In this document: positions 39,018 through 47,565 of the stretch, in pieces
Layout: each line of letters starts with the position of its first letter
Numbering within the stretch: the stretch's first letter is position 1
Assembly: GCF_022879575.1 (NCBI RefSeq)
Contig: NZ_CP084260.1
Location: forward strand, 1,488,001-1,552,000
DNA from: Caballeronia sp. SL2Y3
GTDB taxonomy: Bacteria > Pseudomonadota > Gammaproteobacteria > Burkholderiales > Burkholderiaceae
DNA length: 64,000 nucleotides
Reading direction: 5' to 3'
Made by a program: the position numbers and the translations under genes
Notes under the pieces: generated by a model
What the model saw: only the letters and a program-made list of their open reading frames with translations
Told to the model about the DNA's origin: nothing
The model's database searches: none

Positions 39018-41708
39018 TCAGGCGGATGCGCCCGGTGTATGTCCGCCCGATGCGGCAAGCGGCCTGATCGAGCCTTGCACGATGCTCGCGCCGAAATCGC
39101 GGATGAGCGACTGCACGAACGGATCGCGCTGGATCTCCTGCTCGGCCTCCTGCTGCTTCTTCGCACGTTCGGCTGCGTCGAGCGCGGCGGCCGTGCGGCG
39201 CGCGGGACCGACGCTCACATTGACTTCGACGGCGCGGCCGAGTTTTTCGGCAAGCGCGCTCTTGAGCTTCGCGACGTGGCCGGCGTCCTTGTACATCGGC
39301 ACGGCGACAGTGAGCGTGACCGAATTCGCGTCGCAGGCGGTCAATTCGCTGTTGAACGCGAGCTGATACGCGACGCCTTTGAGCGGCAGATCGACGACGA
39401 GCGCCGCCCATTCGATGTCGACGCCGAGCGCATCGAGCGCAACGGCGGGCGGCAACGGCGCGGTGTCGACCTTTGGCGCGGGCTTCGGCGCGGGTTCGCT
39501 GCCGAAGCGCATGTCGTCGGGGCCGTTGTCGAACGCGGGGATATAACCGTCGTCGGGCGGCATGAAATACGCATCTTCCGACGATGCCGGGGCGTAGTCG
39601 TCCGGCGGCATGTCCTCCCACGGCGGGATGACTTTCGCGGCGGGCTTGGCTTGCGGCTCGGGCGCGGCTGCGGGTGCCGACGCCGCTGTCGACGCGGATG
39701 CCGCTTGCGCCGCCGGGCGGCGCGGCTCCGGAACCTGAACTTTCACGGCAGGCTTGGCGACGTTGGCGACAGGCTTGGGCGCAGCGGCCGGCGCGTTCGC
39801 CTGCCCCGCTGCCGCTCCGCGCCCCGGGCGATCCGACGACAGCCGCATGCCTGCACTGCGCAGCACTTCGAGCGCGGCGCTGGCTCCGCTTCCGGCGCGG
39901 GAGGGTGCGGGAGACTCCACGGAAGCAGCGGCGTCCACCGTCTGTCGCGCGGCGGCGGAAAGCGGCGCGGGGGCGGCTGGCGGCTCGTTGGCTGCGTTGT
40001 CTTCCGGCCGCGTCGCGGAGACGAGCGATGCGGCTGGCGGCGCGTTGTCCGCCTCGGCAGCTTCGTCTTTCGGCCGAGTCGCGGAAACGAGCGACGCGGC
40101 TGACGGTGCGTTGCTGGCATCCGCTGTCTCGTCCTGGCGCGGCGTCGCGCGGACGAGCGATGCGGCTGGCGCTGCGTTGTCCGCCTCGGCAGCTTCGTCT
40201 TTAGTCCGAGTCGCGGAAACGAGCGACGCGGCTGACGGTGCGTTGTCTCTCTCGCCGGCTTCGTCTTCCGAGCGAGTAGCCGACACAAGCGATGCGGCTG
40301 GCGGTGCGCTACCAACATCGGCGGCTTTGTCTTCCGGACCAATCGTGGAACCGCGCGACGCATCCGAGCGTTCGCCATTCATCGCGGATGCTTCGTCGCC
40401 GGAACTCGATGCAGGCGACGCGTGCGCCGGAGAAACGACGCTTCGATCACGGACCTGCGCTTGCGGCTCGCCCGTCGCCGCAGATGCCCCGCTCGCCGCC
40501 TTCGCGGCGACCGGCGCGGGCGCCACCGCGCGCTCGGCCATTGCACCGGCGAGCGCCGCGCTGCGCTGCGGCTTCGTCGCTTGCGGCGCGTTCACCGCGA
40601 GGCCGCCGCCACCGCCCGGCCCGCCCGCGGGCTCGAACGCCAGCATGCGCAGCAGCGTCATCGTGAAGCCCGCGTATTCGTCCGGCGCGAGGCCGAGTTC
40701 GCTTCGGCCGACGGTTGCGATCTGATAGAACAACTGCACCTGCTCCGCGGACAGCGCGTCCGCGAAGCGGCGGATATCTTCGGCTTCGGGCCACTCGTCC
40801 AACACCGACGACGGCGCGAACTGCGCCCACGCGATTCGATGCAGCAGGCTCGCCAGATCCTGCAGCGCGGTCGAAAAGGACAGGCTGCGCAGCGCCATTT
40901 CGTCCGCGATGGCGAGCACGCCCGCGCCGTCGCCGGCGGCGAGCGCGTCGATCAGACGGATCACATAGCTTTGATCGAGCGCGCCGAGCATGCCGCGCAC
41001 GGCTTCCTCGGTCACCTGATTCGCCGAATACGCGATAGCCTGATCGGTCAGCGAAAGCGCGTCGCGCATGCTGCCGTCCGCCGCGCGCGACAGAAGCCGC
41101 AGCGCCTGCGGCTCGAACGCGATGTGCTCTTCGCCTAGGATGTGCTCGAGATGCGAGACGATATGCCCCGCCGGCATCTGCTTCAGGTTGAACTGCAGGC
41201 AGCGCGAGAGCACCGTCACCGGAATCTTCTGCGGATCGGTCGTGGCCAGAATGAATTTGACGTGCGCCGGCGGCTCTTCCAGCGTCTTCAGCATGGCGTT
41301 GAAGGCGTGGTTCGTGAGCATGTGCACTTCGTCGATCATATAGACCTTGAAACGCGCATCGACCGGTGCATACACCGCGCGCTCCAGAAGCGCGGCCATT
41401 TCATCGACGCCGCGATTGCTCGCCGCGTCCATTTCCACATAGTCGACGAAGCGGCCTTCGTCGATTTCCCTGCACGCGCGGCACACGCCGCACGGCTTCG
41501 AGCTCACGCCGGTCTCGCAATTGAGCGCCTTCGCGAAGATGCGCGAAAGCGTCGTCTTGCCGACGCCGCGCGTGCCCGTGAACAGATAGGCGTGATGCAG
41601 ACGGCCGCCGTCGAGCGCGTGCGTGAGCGCGCGAACGACATGCTCCTGGCCGACGAGCGACTCGAACGATTTCGGCCGCCATTTGCGTGCGAGAACTTGA
41701 TAGGTCAT
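39018..41708 (-). CDS. dnaX: DNA polymerase III subunits gamma and tau
   Basis: Clamp-loader ATPase, 896 residues, of the replicative polymerase. The start ATG 41708 gives MTYQVLARKWRPKSF. The AAA+ module has Walker A GTRGVGKTT, a zinc site (CETGVSSKPCGVCRAC), DEVHML and sensor motifs ILATTDPQKIP and LSRCLQF, then the collar domain. After residue 400 an Ala/Pro-rich linker includes a tandem 22-residue repeat (see the repeat feature), followed by a conserved C-terminal domain (VDIEWAALVVDLPLKGVAYQL). I did not see the A AAA AAG slippery motif that makes gamma in E. coli, so only tau may be made. The upstream frame reaches 41921 through the SRP RNA, an artefact. Confidence 0.95.
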   Translation of the reverse strand: MTYQVLARKWRPKSFESLVGQEHVVRALTHALDGGRLHHAYLFTGTRGVGKTTLSRIFAKALNCETGVSSKPCGVCRACREIDEGRFVDYVEMDAASNRGVDEMAALLERAVYAPVDARFKVYMIDEVHMLTNHAFNAMLKTLEEPPAHVKFILATTDPQKIPVTVLSRCLQFNLKQMPAGHIVSHLEHILGEEHIAFEPQALRLLSRAADGSMRDALSLTDQAIAYSANQVTEEAVRGMLGALDQSYVIRLIDALAAGDGAGVLAIADEMALRSLSFSTALQDLASLLHRIAWAQFAPSSVLDEWPEAEDIRRFADALSAEQVQLFYQIATVGRSELGLAPDEYAGFTMTLLRMLAFEPAGGPGGGGGLAVNAPQATKPQRSAALAGAMAERAVAPAPVAAKAASGASAATGEPQAQVRDRSVVSPAHASPASSSGDEASAMNGERSDASRGSTIGPEDKAADVGSAPPAASLVSATRSEDEAGERDNAPSAASLVSATRTKDEAAEADNAAPAASLVRATPRQDETADASNAPSAASLVSATRPKDEAAEADNAPPAASLVSATRPEDNAANEPPAAPAPLSAAARQTVDAAASVESPAPSRAGSGASAALEVLRSAGMRLSSDRPGRGAAAGQANAPAAAPKPVANVAKPAVKVQVPEPRRPAAQAASASTAASAPAAAPEPQAKPAAKVIPPWEDMPPDDYAPASSEDAYFMPPDDGYIPAFDNGPDDMRFGSEPAPKPAPKVDTAPLPPAVALDALGVDIEWAALVVDLPLKGVAYQLAFNSELTACDANSVTLTVAVPMYKDAGHVAKLKSALAEKLGRAVEVNVSVGPARRTAAALDAAERAKKQQEAEQEIQRDPFVQSLIRDFGASIVQGSIRPLAASGGHTPGASA
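39991..40345 (-). repeat. In-frame 66-bp tandem repeat in the dnaX linker
   Basis: Copies start exactly 66 bases apart at 40001, 40067, 40133, 40199, 40265 and (partial) 40331. The encoded unit is 22 residues, of the form APPAASLVSATRPKDEAAEA plus DN. Copies vary at a few positions (for example APSAASLVSATR, AAPAASLVRATP). Because 66 is a multiple of three, gain or loss of a unit keeps the frame. Confidence 0.95.
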
Positions 41709-41840
41709 GCGCGAAATTGTATCAGCAACGACTTGCGGCAAACGCGCGAGAGCGGGACGCGGCAAGCGTCCAGGGAGGCTGTCGCCGCACTGGAGAAACA
41801 GGGAAATGCTGGAGGAGAGAAGCGAGAAAAAGCGGAAGGT

Positions 41841-41937
41841 GACGAGCCCGACCCTCGGCACTGGTGGAAAGCGGCTGTGGCTGCTTCGTTCCCGACCTGA
41901 CCAGGTTGACCGCGCCACCATGCGAGGAGGCCCGTCA
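41841..41937 (-). ncRNA. ffs: Signal recognition particle RNA, small bacterial (4.5S) type
   Basis: The minus strand reads GGTCAACCTGGTCAGG, then TCGGGAACGAAGCAGCC, the conserved apical domain that binds Ffh. The ends pair: GACGGGCC at the 5' end (41936 downwards) with GGCTCGTC at the 3' end (to 41841). A TACAAT -10 element (41944-41949) predicts a start near 41937, in agreement with the stem. The RNA is about 97 bases. It guides membrane proteins with Ffh and FtsY. dnaX lies about 130 bases downstream on the same strand. An open frame across it is not translated. Confidence 0.9.
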
Positions 41938-41943
41938 CGACGA

Positions 41944-41951
41944 ATTGTATC
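41944..41951 (-). promoter_or_regulatory. Promoter -10 region of ffs
   Basis: On the minus strand TGATACAAT fits an extended -10 (TG-A-TACAAT, hexamer 41944-41949). It is positioned to start transcription at about 41937, right at the folded SRP RNA 5' end. A weak TTCCGG lies at roughly -35. Confidence 0.65.
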
Positions 41952-42287
41952 ACGCTCGGCGCGCCGCCCGGAAGGCTGGTCGCGAAGCTCGCTACGAAGG
42001 CAACGCGCGACCGTGCTCTTGTGCTTCGTGCTTTCGCCCTCAGATCGTCGCTATCGGGCACGGGCAACGGATAGCAAAGTAGGCTAAGATGGCATGTGAC
42101 TCACCTGTGACCGTGCGTGCTCAGGCTCGAATCGGCGGGCGCGGTGGCGGGACATTCGTTCGCTCATGAACTGTAGTTTCAGCGGTGCAGCTTCAGCGGC
42201 AAATGAGCGGCGAAATCCTTTTCCAGTTTTCGTGTATCGTGGCGAGCATTCCAACGCGGGCCTCGAATCAATAGAGGTATTCAGACA
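41950..42287. other. Intergenic region between ffs and trxA, no gene seen
   Basis: About 340 bases between divergent ffs and trxA. I see no credible coding frame, tRNA or strong hairpin. The trxA promoter should lie here, but no convincing pair of boxes was found. Confidence 0.55.
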
Positions 42288-42614
42288 ATGAGCGAATCAA
42301 TCAAGCACATCAGCGACGCTTCTTTCGAACAGGACGTCGTCAAGTCGGATAAACCTGTCCTGCTCGACTTCTGGGCCGAGTGGTGCGGTCCGTGCAAGAT
42401 GATTGCCCCCATCCTCGACGAAGTCGCGAAGGATTACGGCGATCGCCTGCAGATCGCGAAGATCAATGTGGACGAACACCAGTCGACGCCGGTCAAGTTC
42501 GGCGTGCGCGGCATTCCCACGCTGATCCTGTTCAAGAACGGCGCGGTCGCCGCGCAAAAGGTCGGCGCCTTGTCGAAGTCGCAACTGACCGCGTTCCTCG
42601 ACAGCAACCTGTAA
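42288..42614 (+). CDS. trxA: Thioredoxin 1
   Basis: Cytoplasmic disulfide reductase, 108 residues. The active site WCGPCK has cysteines at 33 and 36. Also seen are the buried Asp region ([14 protein letters not shown]), the cis-Pro loop ([13 protein letters not shown]) and the C-terminal [16 protein letters not shown] 42288 follows the leader TCAATAGAGGTATTCAGACA, with GAGG as the likely site. It precedes rho by about 290 bases, the usual arrangement in this group. Confidence 0.98.
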   Translation: MSESIKHISDASFEQDVVKSDKPVLLDFWAEWCGPCKMIAPILDEVAKDYGDRLQIAKINVDEHQSTPVKFGVRGIPTLILFKNGAVAAQKVGALSKSQLTAFLDSNL

Positions 42615-42625
42615 CTGCACCACAG

Positions 42626-42653
42626 GCGGGCGTCGGCTTTCATCGGCGCCCGC
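42626..42653 (+). terminator. Weak hairpin after trxA
   Basis: A 7-bp G-C stem (GCGGGCG at 42626-42632 with CGCCCGC at 42647-42653) encloses a long loop. No T-run follows. It may be a factor-dependent or mRNA-end structure instead of an intrinsic terminator. Confidence 0.3.
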
Positions 42654-42712
42654 TCTGCGCGATTGCGCGCCATTCCGCGCGATTTCGCGCGATTCGAATG
42701 AAAAGCGCGTGA

Positions 42713-42740
42713 GCCGATGTTGTCGCACGACAACATCGGC
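42713..42740. repeat. Perfect 28-bp palindrome between trxA and rho
   Basis: Arms of 13 bases (GCCGATGTTGTCG and CGACAACATCGGC) flank two central bases, CA. It lies about 100 bases after trxA and about 24 bases upstream of the rho -35 element. No T-run follows on either strand. It could be an operator or a 3'-end stem. Confidence 0.85.
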
Positions 42741-42763
42741 CGAAAAGCCCCGTCCCCGGCCTA

Positions 42764-42792
42764 TTAGAGGCCTGCGCGGCGTGTGCTATGCT
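42764..42792 (+). promoter_or_regulatory. Candidate rho promoter
   Basis: TTAGAG (42764-42769), a 17-base spacer and TATGCT (42787-42792) preceded by TG-C form a sigma-70 promoter with an extended -10. The start would be near 42799, leaving a leader of about 107 bases before the rho ATG. Confidence 0.6.
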
Positions 42793-42850
42793 AGAATCAC
42801 AAGACTTCAAGAAGTATTAACTAGCAGTATTAAGTCTAGAGCGGTTCCGC

Positions 42851-42890
42851 TCACCTCTTCCCCAAATCTTTCTGTCGCACCTCTTCTCCC
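42851..42890 (+). promoter_or_regulatory. C-rich, G-poor leader tract upstream of rho, candidate rut site
   Basis: In these 40 bases I count 19 C and only 2 G, with most of the remainder T. The tract ends 15 bases before the rho ATG. C-over-G bubbles are the hallmark of Rho utilisation sites, and rho mRNA is autoregulated by attenuation in E. coli. Function here is inference. Confidence 0.5.
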
Positions 42891-42905
42891 TGGCGGGAAA
42901 TCCGT

Positions 42906-44171
42906 ATGCATTTATCCGAGCTCAAGTCTCAGCACGTGTCTGCACTGATCGAGATGGCCAATGGCCTGGAGATCGAAAACGCGAACCGCCTGCGCAAGCA
43001 GGAATTGATGTTCGCGATTCTTAAAAAGCGCGCCAAGGCTGGCGACACGATTTTCGGCGACGGCACGCTCGAAGTGCTGCCCGACGGCTTCGGGTTTCTG
43101 CGCTCGCCCGAGACTTCGTATCTCGCGAGTACGGACGATATCTATATCAGCCCGTCGCAGATTCGCCGTTTCAATCTGCATACCGGCGACACGATCGAAG
43201 GCGAAGTGCGCACGCCGAAAGACGGCGAACGTTATTTCGCGCTGGTGAAGGTCGACAAAGTCAACGGGCAGCCGCCCGAGGCCTCGAAACACAAGATCAT
43301 GTTCGAGAACCTCACGCCGCTCCATCCGAATAAGCCGTTGCCGCTCGAACGCGAAATGCGCGGCGAGGAAAACGTCACGGGCCGGATCATCGACATGATC
43401 GCGCCGATCGGCAAGGGCCAGCGCGGGCTGCTCGTCGCATCGCCGAAGTCGGGCAAGACCGTGATGCTTCAGCACATCGCGCATGCGGTGAAGGCGAATC
43501 ATCCGGACGTCGTGCTGTTCGTGCTCCTGATCGACGAGCGTCCCGAGGAAGTCACCGAAATGCAGCGCTCGGTCGCGGGCGAAGTGATCGCCTCGACCTT
43601 CGACGAACCCGCCGCGCGTCACGTGCAGGTGGCCGAAATGGTCATCGAAAAGGCGAAGCGCCTCGTCGAGATGAAGCATGACGTCGTGATTCTGCTCGAC
43701 TCGATCACGCGTCTCGCGCGCGCCTACAACACGGTCGTGCCGGCATCGGGCAAGGTGCTGACGGGCGGTGTCGATGCGAACGCGCTGCAGCGCCCGAAGC
43801 GTTTCTTCGGCGCGGCGCGCAATATCGAAGAAGGCGGGTCGCTCACCATCATCGGCACGGCGCTGATCGAAACCGGCAGCCGCATGGACGACGTGATCTA
43901 CGAAGAGTTCAAGGGCACCGGCAACATGGAAGTGCACTTGGAGCGCCGTCTCGCGGAAAAGCGCGTGTATCCGTCCATCAACTTGAACAAGTCGGGTACG
44001 CGCCGCGAAGAACTGCTGATCAAGCCGGATCTGCTGCAAAAGGTCTGGGTGCTGCGCAAGTTCATTCACGACATGGACGAAGTCGAAGCGATGGAATTCC
44101 TGCTCGACAAGATCCGCCAGACGAAGAGCAACTCCGAGTTCTTCGACCTGATGCGTCGCGGCGGGGGTTGA
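42906..44171 (+). CDS. rho: Transcription termination factor Rho
   Basis: Hexameric RNA helicase that ends untranslated transcripts. The 421-residue product has an N-terminal helical domain ([20 protein letters not shown]), a cold-shock-like primary RNA-binding domain ([19 protein letters not shown]), Walker A ([18 protein letters not shown] near 180), Walker B ([16 protein letters not shown]), the Q-loop ([20 protein letters not shown]) and the R-loop/arginine finger area ([20 protein letters not shown]). Start ATG 42906 has a GGGAAA site. The leader is C-rich, suggesting autoregulation. It is followed by a strong terminator. Confidence 0.98.
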   Translation: MHLSELKSQHVSALIEMANGLEIENANRLRKQELMFAILKKRAKAGDTIFGDGTLEVLPDGFGFLRSPETSYLASTDDIYISPSQIRRFNLHTGDTIEGEVRTPKDGERYFALVKVDKVNGQPPEASKHKIMFENLTPLHPNKPLPLEREMRGEENVTGRIIDMIAPIGKGQRGLLVASPKSGKTVMLQHIAHAVKANHPDVVLFVLLIDERPEEVTEMQRSVAGEVIASTFDEPAARHVQVAEMVIEKAKRLVEMKHDVVILLDSITRLARAYNTVVPASGKVLTGGVDANALQRPKRFFGAARNIEEGGSLTIIGTALIETGSRMDDVIYEEFKGTGNMEVHLERRLAEKRVYPSINLNKSGTRREELLIKPDLLQKVWVLRKFIHDMDEVEAMEFLLDKIRQTKSNSEFFDLMRRGGG

Positions 44172-44200
44172 TTCTCCGTACCGCTTCGCGCTTTAAGGGA

Positions 44201-44228
44201 ACCGCCTGCATCGTCAGGCGGTTTTTTT
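44201..44228 (+). terminator. Intrinsic terminator after rho
   Basis: An 8-bp stem (ACCGCCTG 44201-44208 with CAGGCGGT 44215-44222) has a 6-base loop. It is followed by a run of seven T (44222-44228), 30 bases past the rho stop. Confidence 0.95.
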
Positions 44229-44323
44229 ATCCGCGCGTGCTCCGCGGCCGCGATGCCGGCCGCGCGCATCCGTACAATTCGGTCTGTTCCCCGGGTCATC
44301 CCGCGCAACCACTCGACCGACCG

Positions 44324-45151
44324 ATGCCCAACCTCTTCACCCGCTGGTTCGGCGCGCAACGCCGCGAACGCGCGCTGCGCAAGTACGCCATCGACGACGC
44401 CCTCTGGCAGCGCACGCTCGACGCCTTCCCGTTTTTCGGCCACCTCAGCGCGCCGGACCGCGACCGCCTGCGCGAGCTGACGAGCCTGTTCATCGCGCAG
44501 AAGTCGTTCTCCACCGCGCACGAACTGGAACTGACCGACGAGATGATCGTCGCGATCGCCGCGCAGGCGTGCCTGCCGGTGCTCAACCTGAGCCTCGATC
44601 TGTACGACGGCTGGGTCGGCGTGATCGTCTATCCGGGCGAGTTCGTGATCAAGAAGACCGTGGAGGACGAAGCCGGCGTGGTTCACGAGATCGAGCACGA
44701 CGCGAGCGGCGAGGCATGGGAAGGCGGCCCGGTCGTGCTCTCGTGGGAGGACGCGCAAATGGCGGACGGCTCCGACGCCTACAACGTCGTGATCCACGAG
44801 TTCGCGCACAAGATCGACATGCTGAACGGCGAGGCTGACGGACATCCGCCGCTCTTTCGACGCTGGCACGCGCCGCTCGACCACGCCGCATGGTCCGACG
44901 TGTTCGACAACGCGTACGACCAGTTCTGCGCGCGCGTGGACGCGGTGCCGAAGCGCCGTTGGGCGCGCTTCGAGCGCGAATCGCTGATCGATCCGTATGC
45001 GGCGGACCATCCGTCGGAATTCTTCGCGGTATGCAGCGAGGCGCTCTTCGTCACGCCGCAGGCTTTCGAGGCCGAGTATCCCGAGTTGTATCGGCTGCTC
45101 GCGCGTTATTACCGTCAAGACCCGGCGAACGTGGGCGCGCTGGCGGGTTGA
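44324..45151 (+). CDS. mtfA: Zinc-dependent peptidase MtfA family (M90)
   Basis: A 275-residue cytoplasmic metallopeptidase. The zinc motif HEFAH near residue 158 sits in VVIHEFAHKIDMLNGEADG, as in E. coli MtfA, with a downstream Glu in HPSEFFAVCSEALF. In E. coli MtfA binds and sequesters the repressor Mlc and thereby alters glucose PTS expression; the role here is inferred by family only. The frame is open upstream to 44168, but ATG 44324 (MPNLFTRWFG) is the natural start. It is flanked by rho and rpmE2. Confidence 0.9.
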   Translation: MPNLFTRWFGAQRRERALRKYAIDDALWQRTLDAFPFFGHLSAPDRDRLRELTSLFIAQKSFSTAHELELTDEMIVAIAAQACLPVLNLSLDLYDGWVGVIVYPGEFVIKKTVEDEAGVVHEIEHDASGEAWEGGPVVLSWEDAQMADGSDAYNVVIHEFAHKIDMLNGEADGHPPLFRRWHAPLDHAAWSDVFDNAYDQFCARVDAVPKRRWARFERESLIDPYAADHPSEFFAVCSEALFVTPQAFEAEYPELYRLLARYYRQDPANVGALAG

Positions 45152-45211
45152 GTTCTGCACACTGAGTCGTGCAAACGTCTCGGAAAAAGTATCAACCGAC
45201 TGATTTTCTGG

Positions 45212-45217
45212 CATAAT
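45212..45217 (+). promoter_or_regulatory. Candidate rpmE2 promoter -10
   Basis: TGG followed by CATAAT (hexamer 45212-45217) resembles an extended -10. A weak TATCAA lies about 16 bases upstream. It would give a leader of roughly 80 bases before the L31 start. Confidence 0.5.
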
Positions 45218-45306
45218 CTTCGTTTTTCGACCCCCAGGCAAGTGACTCGCTAAAGCCACCGTGAACGGTGCAGCGGGTTGGCTACCGCCAGATACCAGGA
45301 AAGATC

Positions 45307-45561
45307 ATGAAAGAAGGCATTCACCCGGATTACCGCGAAGTCCTGTTCGTCGACATGTCGAACGACTTCAAGTTCGTGACCCGCTCGACCATCCAGACGC
45401 GCGAAACCGCCGAGTACAACGGCAAGACGTACCCGCTCGCGAAGATCGAAGTGTCGTCGGAATCGCACCCGTTCTACACCGGCCAGCAGAAGATCATGGA
45501 CACGGCCGGCCGCGTCGAGAAGTTCAACAACAAGTTCGCGCGCTTCTCCACCAAGAAGTAA
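45307..45561 (+). CDS. rpmE2: 50S ribosomal protein L31 type B
   Basis: Ribosomal protein L31, 84 residues, type B. It has the family start [20 protein letters not shown] and [21 protein letters not shown]. It has no cysteine at all, so it lacks the zinc-binding CxxC of the zinc-containing L31. Type B forms can replace that protein under zinc shortage in other bacteria. ATG 45307 is preceded by AGGAAAG. The leader contains a small stem (CACCG/CGGTG, 45257-45270). It is followed by a strong terminator. Confidence 0.97.
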   Translation: MKEGIHPDYREVLFVDMSNDFKFVTRSTIQTRETAEYNGKTYPLAKIEVSSESHPFYTGQQKIMDTAGRVEKFNNKFARFSTKK

Positions 45562-45581
45562 GTCGGGCTTCAGGGTCCAGC

Positions 45582-45610
45582 AAAAAGGGCAGCTTTGGCT
45601 GCCCTTTTTT
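45582..45610 (+). terminator. Intrinsic terminator after rpmE2
   Basis: A 7-bp GC stem (GGGCAGC with GCTGCCC, 45587-45593 and 45598-45604), extended by A-T pairs, has a TTTG loop. Six T (45605-45610) follow the stop by about 45 bases. Confidence 0.95.
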
Positions 45611-45797
45611 GTCACTGCGTCTTCTGTCGCTGCGTCTGTCGCCGCACCTTCGGCGAGCGTTGTTGCGTGCGGTTACATGCCGACGCGCCAAGACGCTAGA
45701 GAAGCCGCTGCCCGACTACAATGCCGGATGCTCCGGCCCCGCCGCGCTTTTTTGCGCACGCCTCCTGGCGGTCCGTCTCTCCATCAAGCCTTCTCGC

Positions 45798-47561
45798 ATG
45801 CGATCTGTCGTTCGTCTGACCGCCTCCGCCACCAGCGCCCTGCCGCGCTGGCTCCTGCTCGCCATCTGCATCACGTATGCGTCGTTCGGCCTCTTCGGCC
45901 GCGATCCCTGGAAGAACGAAGACGCAGCGGGCTTCGGCGTGATGTGGACGATGGCCAACGGCGACGCCCGCGACTGGCTCCTGCCGAACCTGCTCGGCAA
46001 GGCGCCGACCGCCGACGGACCGCTGATGTACTGGCTCGGCGCGACGTCGATCCGCCTCCTGAGCCCGTGGGTCGATGCGAGCAACGCGTCGCGCGTCGTG
46101 ACGGGTCTGCTCTTCTGTCTCGCGTGCGCGTTCGTCTGGTATTCGACGTATCTGCTCGGCCGCCGCGAAGAAGCGCAGCCGTTCAAGTACGCGTTCGGCG
46201 GCGAGCCGGAACCGCGCGACTACGGCCGCACCCTCGCCGATGGCGCGCTCCTGATTCTGCTCGCGTGCTTCGGCCTCGCCGAGCGCGGCCACGAAACCAC
46301 GCCGCAGCTCGCGCAGTTCGCCGGCACGGCCATGCTCATCTACGGCCTCGTGCGCAGCCTCGACAAGCCGGTACACGGCGCGCTCGTGTGGGGCGCGGCG
46401 ATCGGCGTCGTCGGGCTGTCGAGTTCGCCGGTGCTCGTCTTCGCGCTGCTGCTCTGCACGCTGGCCATGACGATCATCGTGCGTCAGGTGCGCGCCGCGC
46501 CCCTGTTGATCTACGGCCTGCCGGTCGCCGTCGTGCTGATCGCCGCATGGGTGCTGCCGACGCTGCACTTCTTTCCCGACGACGGCGAATGGTGGCTGCG
46601 CCAATGGTGGCGCACGAGCTTCTATACGTTCGCCGGGCCGCCGTCGATCGTCTTCGGCTACGCGATGAAGAACCTGCCGCTCTTCGCGTGGCCCGCGTGG
46701 CCGCTCGCGGTGTGGGCGTTCGTGAGCTGGGGCGGCATGCGCCGCTCGCCGCACGTAGCGGTGCCGTTGTCGATCATCGGGCCGCTGCTGGTGCTCGTCG
46801 TGTTGCAGGCACAAGAGACCAACCGCCTCTTCCTGCTGCTCTTGCCGCCGCTGTCCGTGCTCGCGACCTTCGCGCTGCCGACGCTCAAGCGCGGCGCGAT
46901 CAACGCGATCGACTGGTTCGCGATGCTCAGCTTCACAATCATCGGCTCGCTGGTGTGGCTCGTGTGGACGGCGGGCATGATCGGCTTTCCGGCGCCGATG
47001 GCGCGCAACCTCGCGCGTCTCGTGCCGGGCTTCCATCCCGAGTTCAAGCTCATTTCCTTCGTGTGCGCGGTGGCGGTGACGGTCTGCTGGTTCCTGCTCG
47101 CGCGCTGGCGGCTTGCGCGGCATCCGAAGGTGCTGTGGCGCAGCGTCGTCTTGTCGAGCGCGGGCACCACGCTGATGTGGGTGCTGCTCATGACCCTTTG
47201 GCTGCCGGTCGTCAACTACAGCCGCACGTATCGCGACGTCGCGGAGCAGATCGCGGATCATCTTCCGCCCGACTACACGTGCATTTCGCCGGTGCGTCTT
47301 GGCGATGCGCAGATCGCGACCTTCGCCTATTTCGGCGGCATGCATTTCGCGTTCGACGAAGATTGCGATGTGATCCTCCGACAGGATCGCGCCGATTACG
47401 GCGATCCGCCGTCCATCTCGACGTTCCAGTGGAAGCTCGTGTGGGAAGGCCGCCGCGCCGCCGACCGCGACGAACGCTTCCGCCTCTACGTGCGCATCGA
47501 GCGCCCCGCGCCGCCGGCGAAGAAGCCGTTGCGCCCGCGCACGCTGCGCCGGACACAATAA
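45798..47561 (+). CDS. Membrane glycosyltransferase, GT-C fold (ArnT/PMT-like)
   Basis: A 587-residue polytopic inner-membrane protein with about eleven transmembrane segments. After the first segment comes an acidic motif in the first periplasmic loop (GRDPWKNEDAAGFGVMW), characteristic of lipid-phosphate-dependent glycosyltransferases such as ArnT. A soluble C-terminal region follows (SRTYRDVAEQIADHLPPDY onward). Donor and acceptor cannot be read. The frame is open far upstream, but the ATG at 45798 is where membrane-protein composition begins. It ends 4 bases before the MATE gene, so the two are probably coupled. Confidence 0.82.
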   Translation: MRSVVRLTASATSALPRWLLLAICITYASFGLFGRDPWKNEDAAGFGVMWTMANGDARDWLLPNLLGKAPTADGPLMYWLGATSIRLLSPWVDASNASRVVTGLLFCLACAFVWYSTYLLGRREEAQPFKYAFGGEPEPRDYGRTLADGALLILLACFGLAERGHETTPQLAQFAGTAMLIYGLVRSLDKPVHGALVWGAAIGVVGLSSSPVLVFALLLCTLAMTIIVRQVRAAPLLIYGLPVAVVLIAAWVLPTLHFFPDDGEWWLRQWWRTSFYTFAGPPSIVFGYAMKNLPLFAWPAWPLAVWAFVSWGGMRRSPHVAVPLSIIGPLLVLVVLQAQETNRLFLLLLPPLSVLATFALPTLKRGAINAIDWFAMLSFTIIGSLVWLVWTAGMIGFPAPMARNLARLVPGFHPEFKLISFVCAVAVTVCWFLLARWRLARHPKVLWRSVVLSSAGTTLMWVLLMTLWLPVVNYSRTYRDVAEQIADHLPPDYTCISPVRLGDAQIATFAYFGGMHFAFDEDCDVILRQDRADYGDPPSISTFQWKLVWEGRRAADRDERFRLYVRIERPAPPAKKPLRPRTLRRTQ

Positions 47562-47565
47562 GACG

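Noticed and set aside
39018..41708. Programmed frameshift in dnaX, as in E. coli
   Set aside because: I did not see an A AAA AAG slippery heptamer on the coding strand. A different signal cannot be excluded.
42709..42948. 79-codon frame that overlaps the rho start
   Set aside because: Begins upstream of the predicted rho transcription start, so it would not be on the rho mRNA. Composition is not protein-like.
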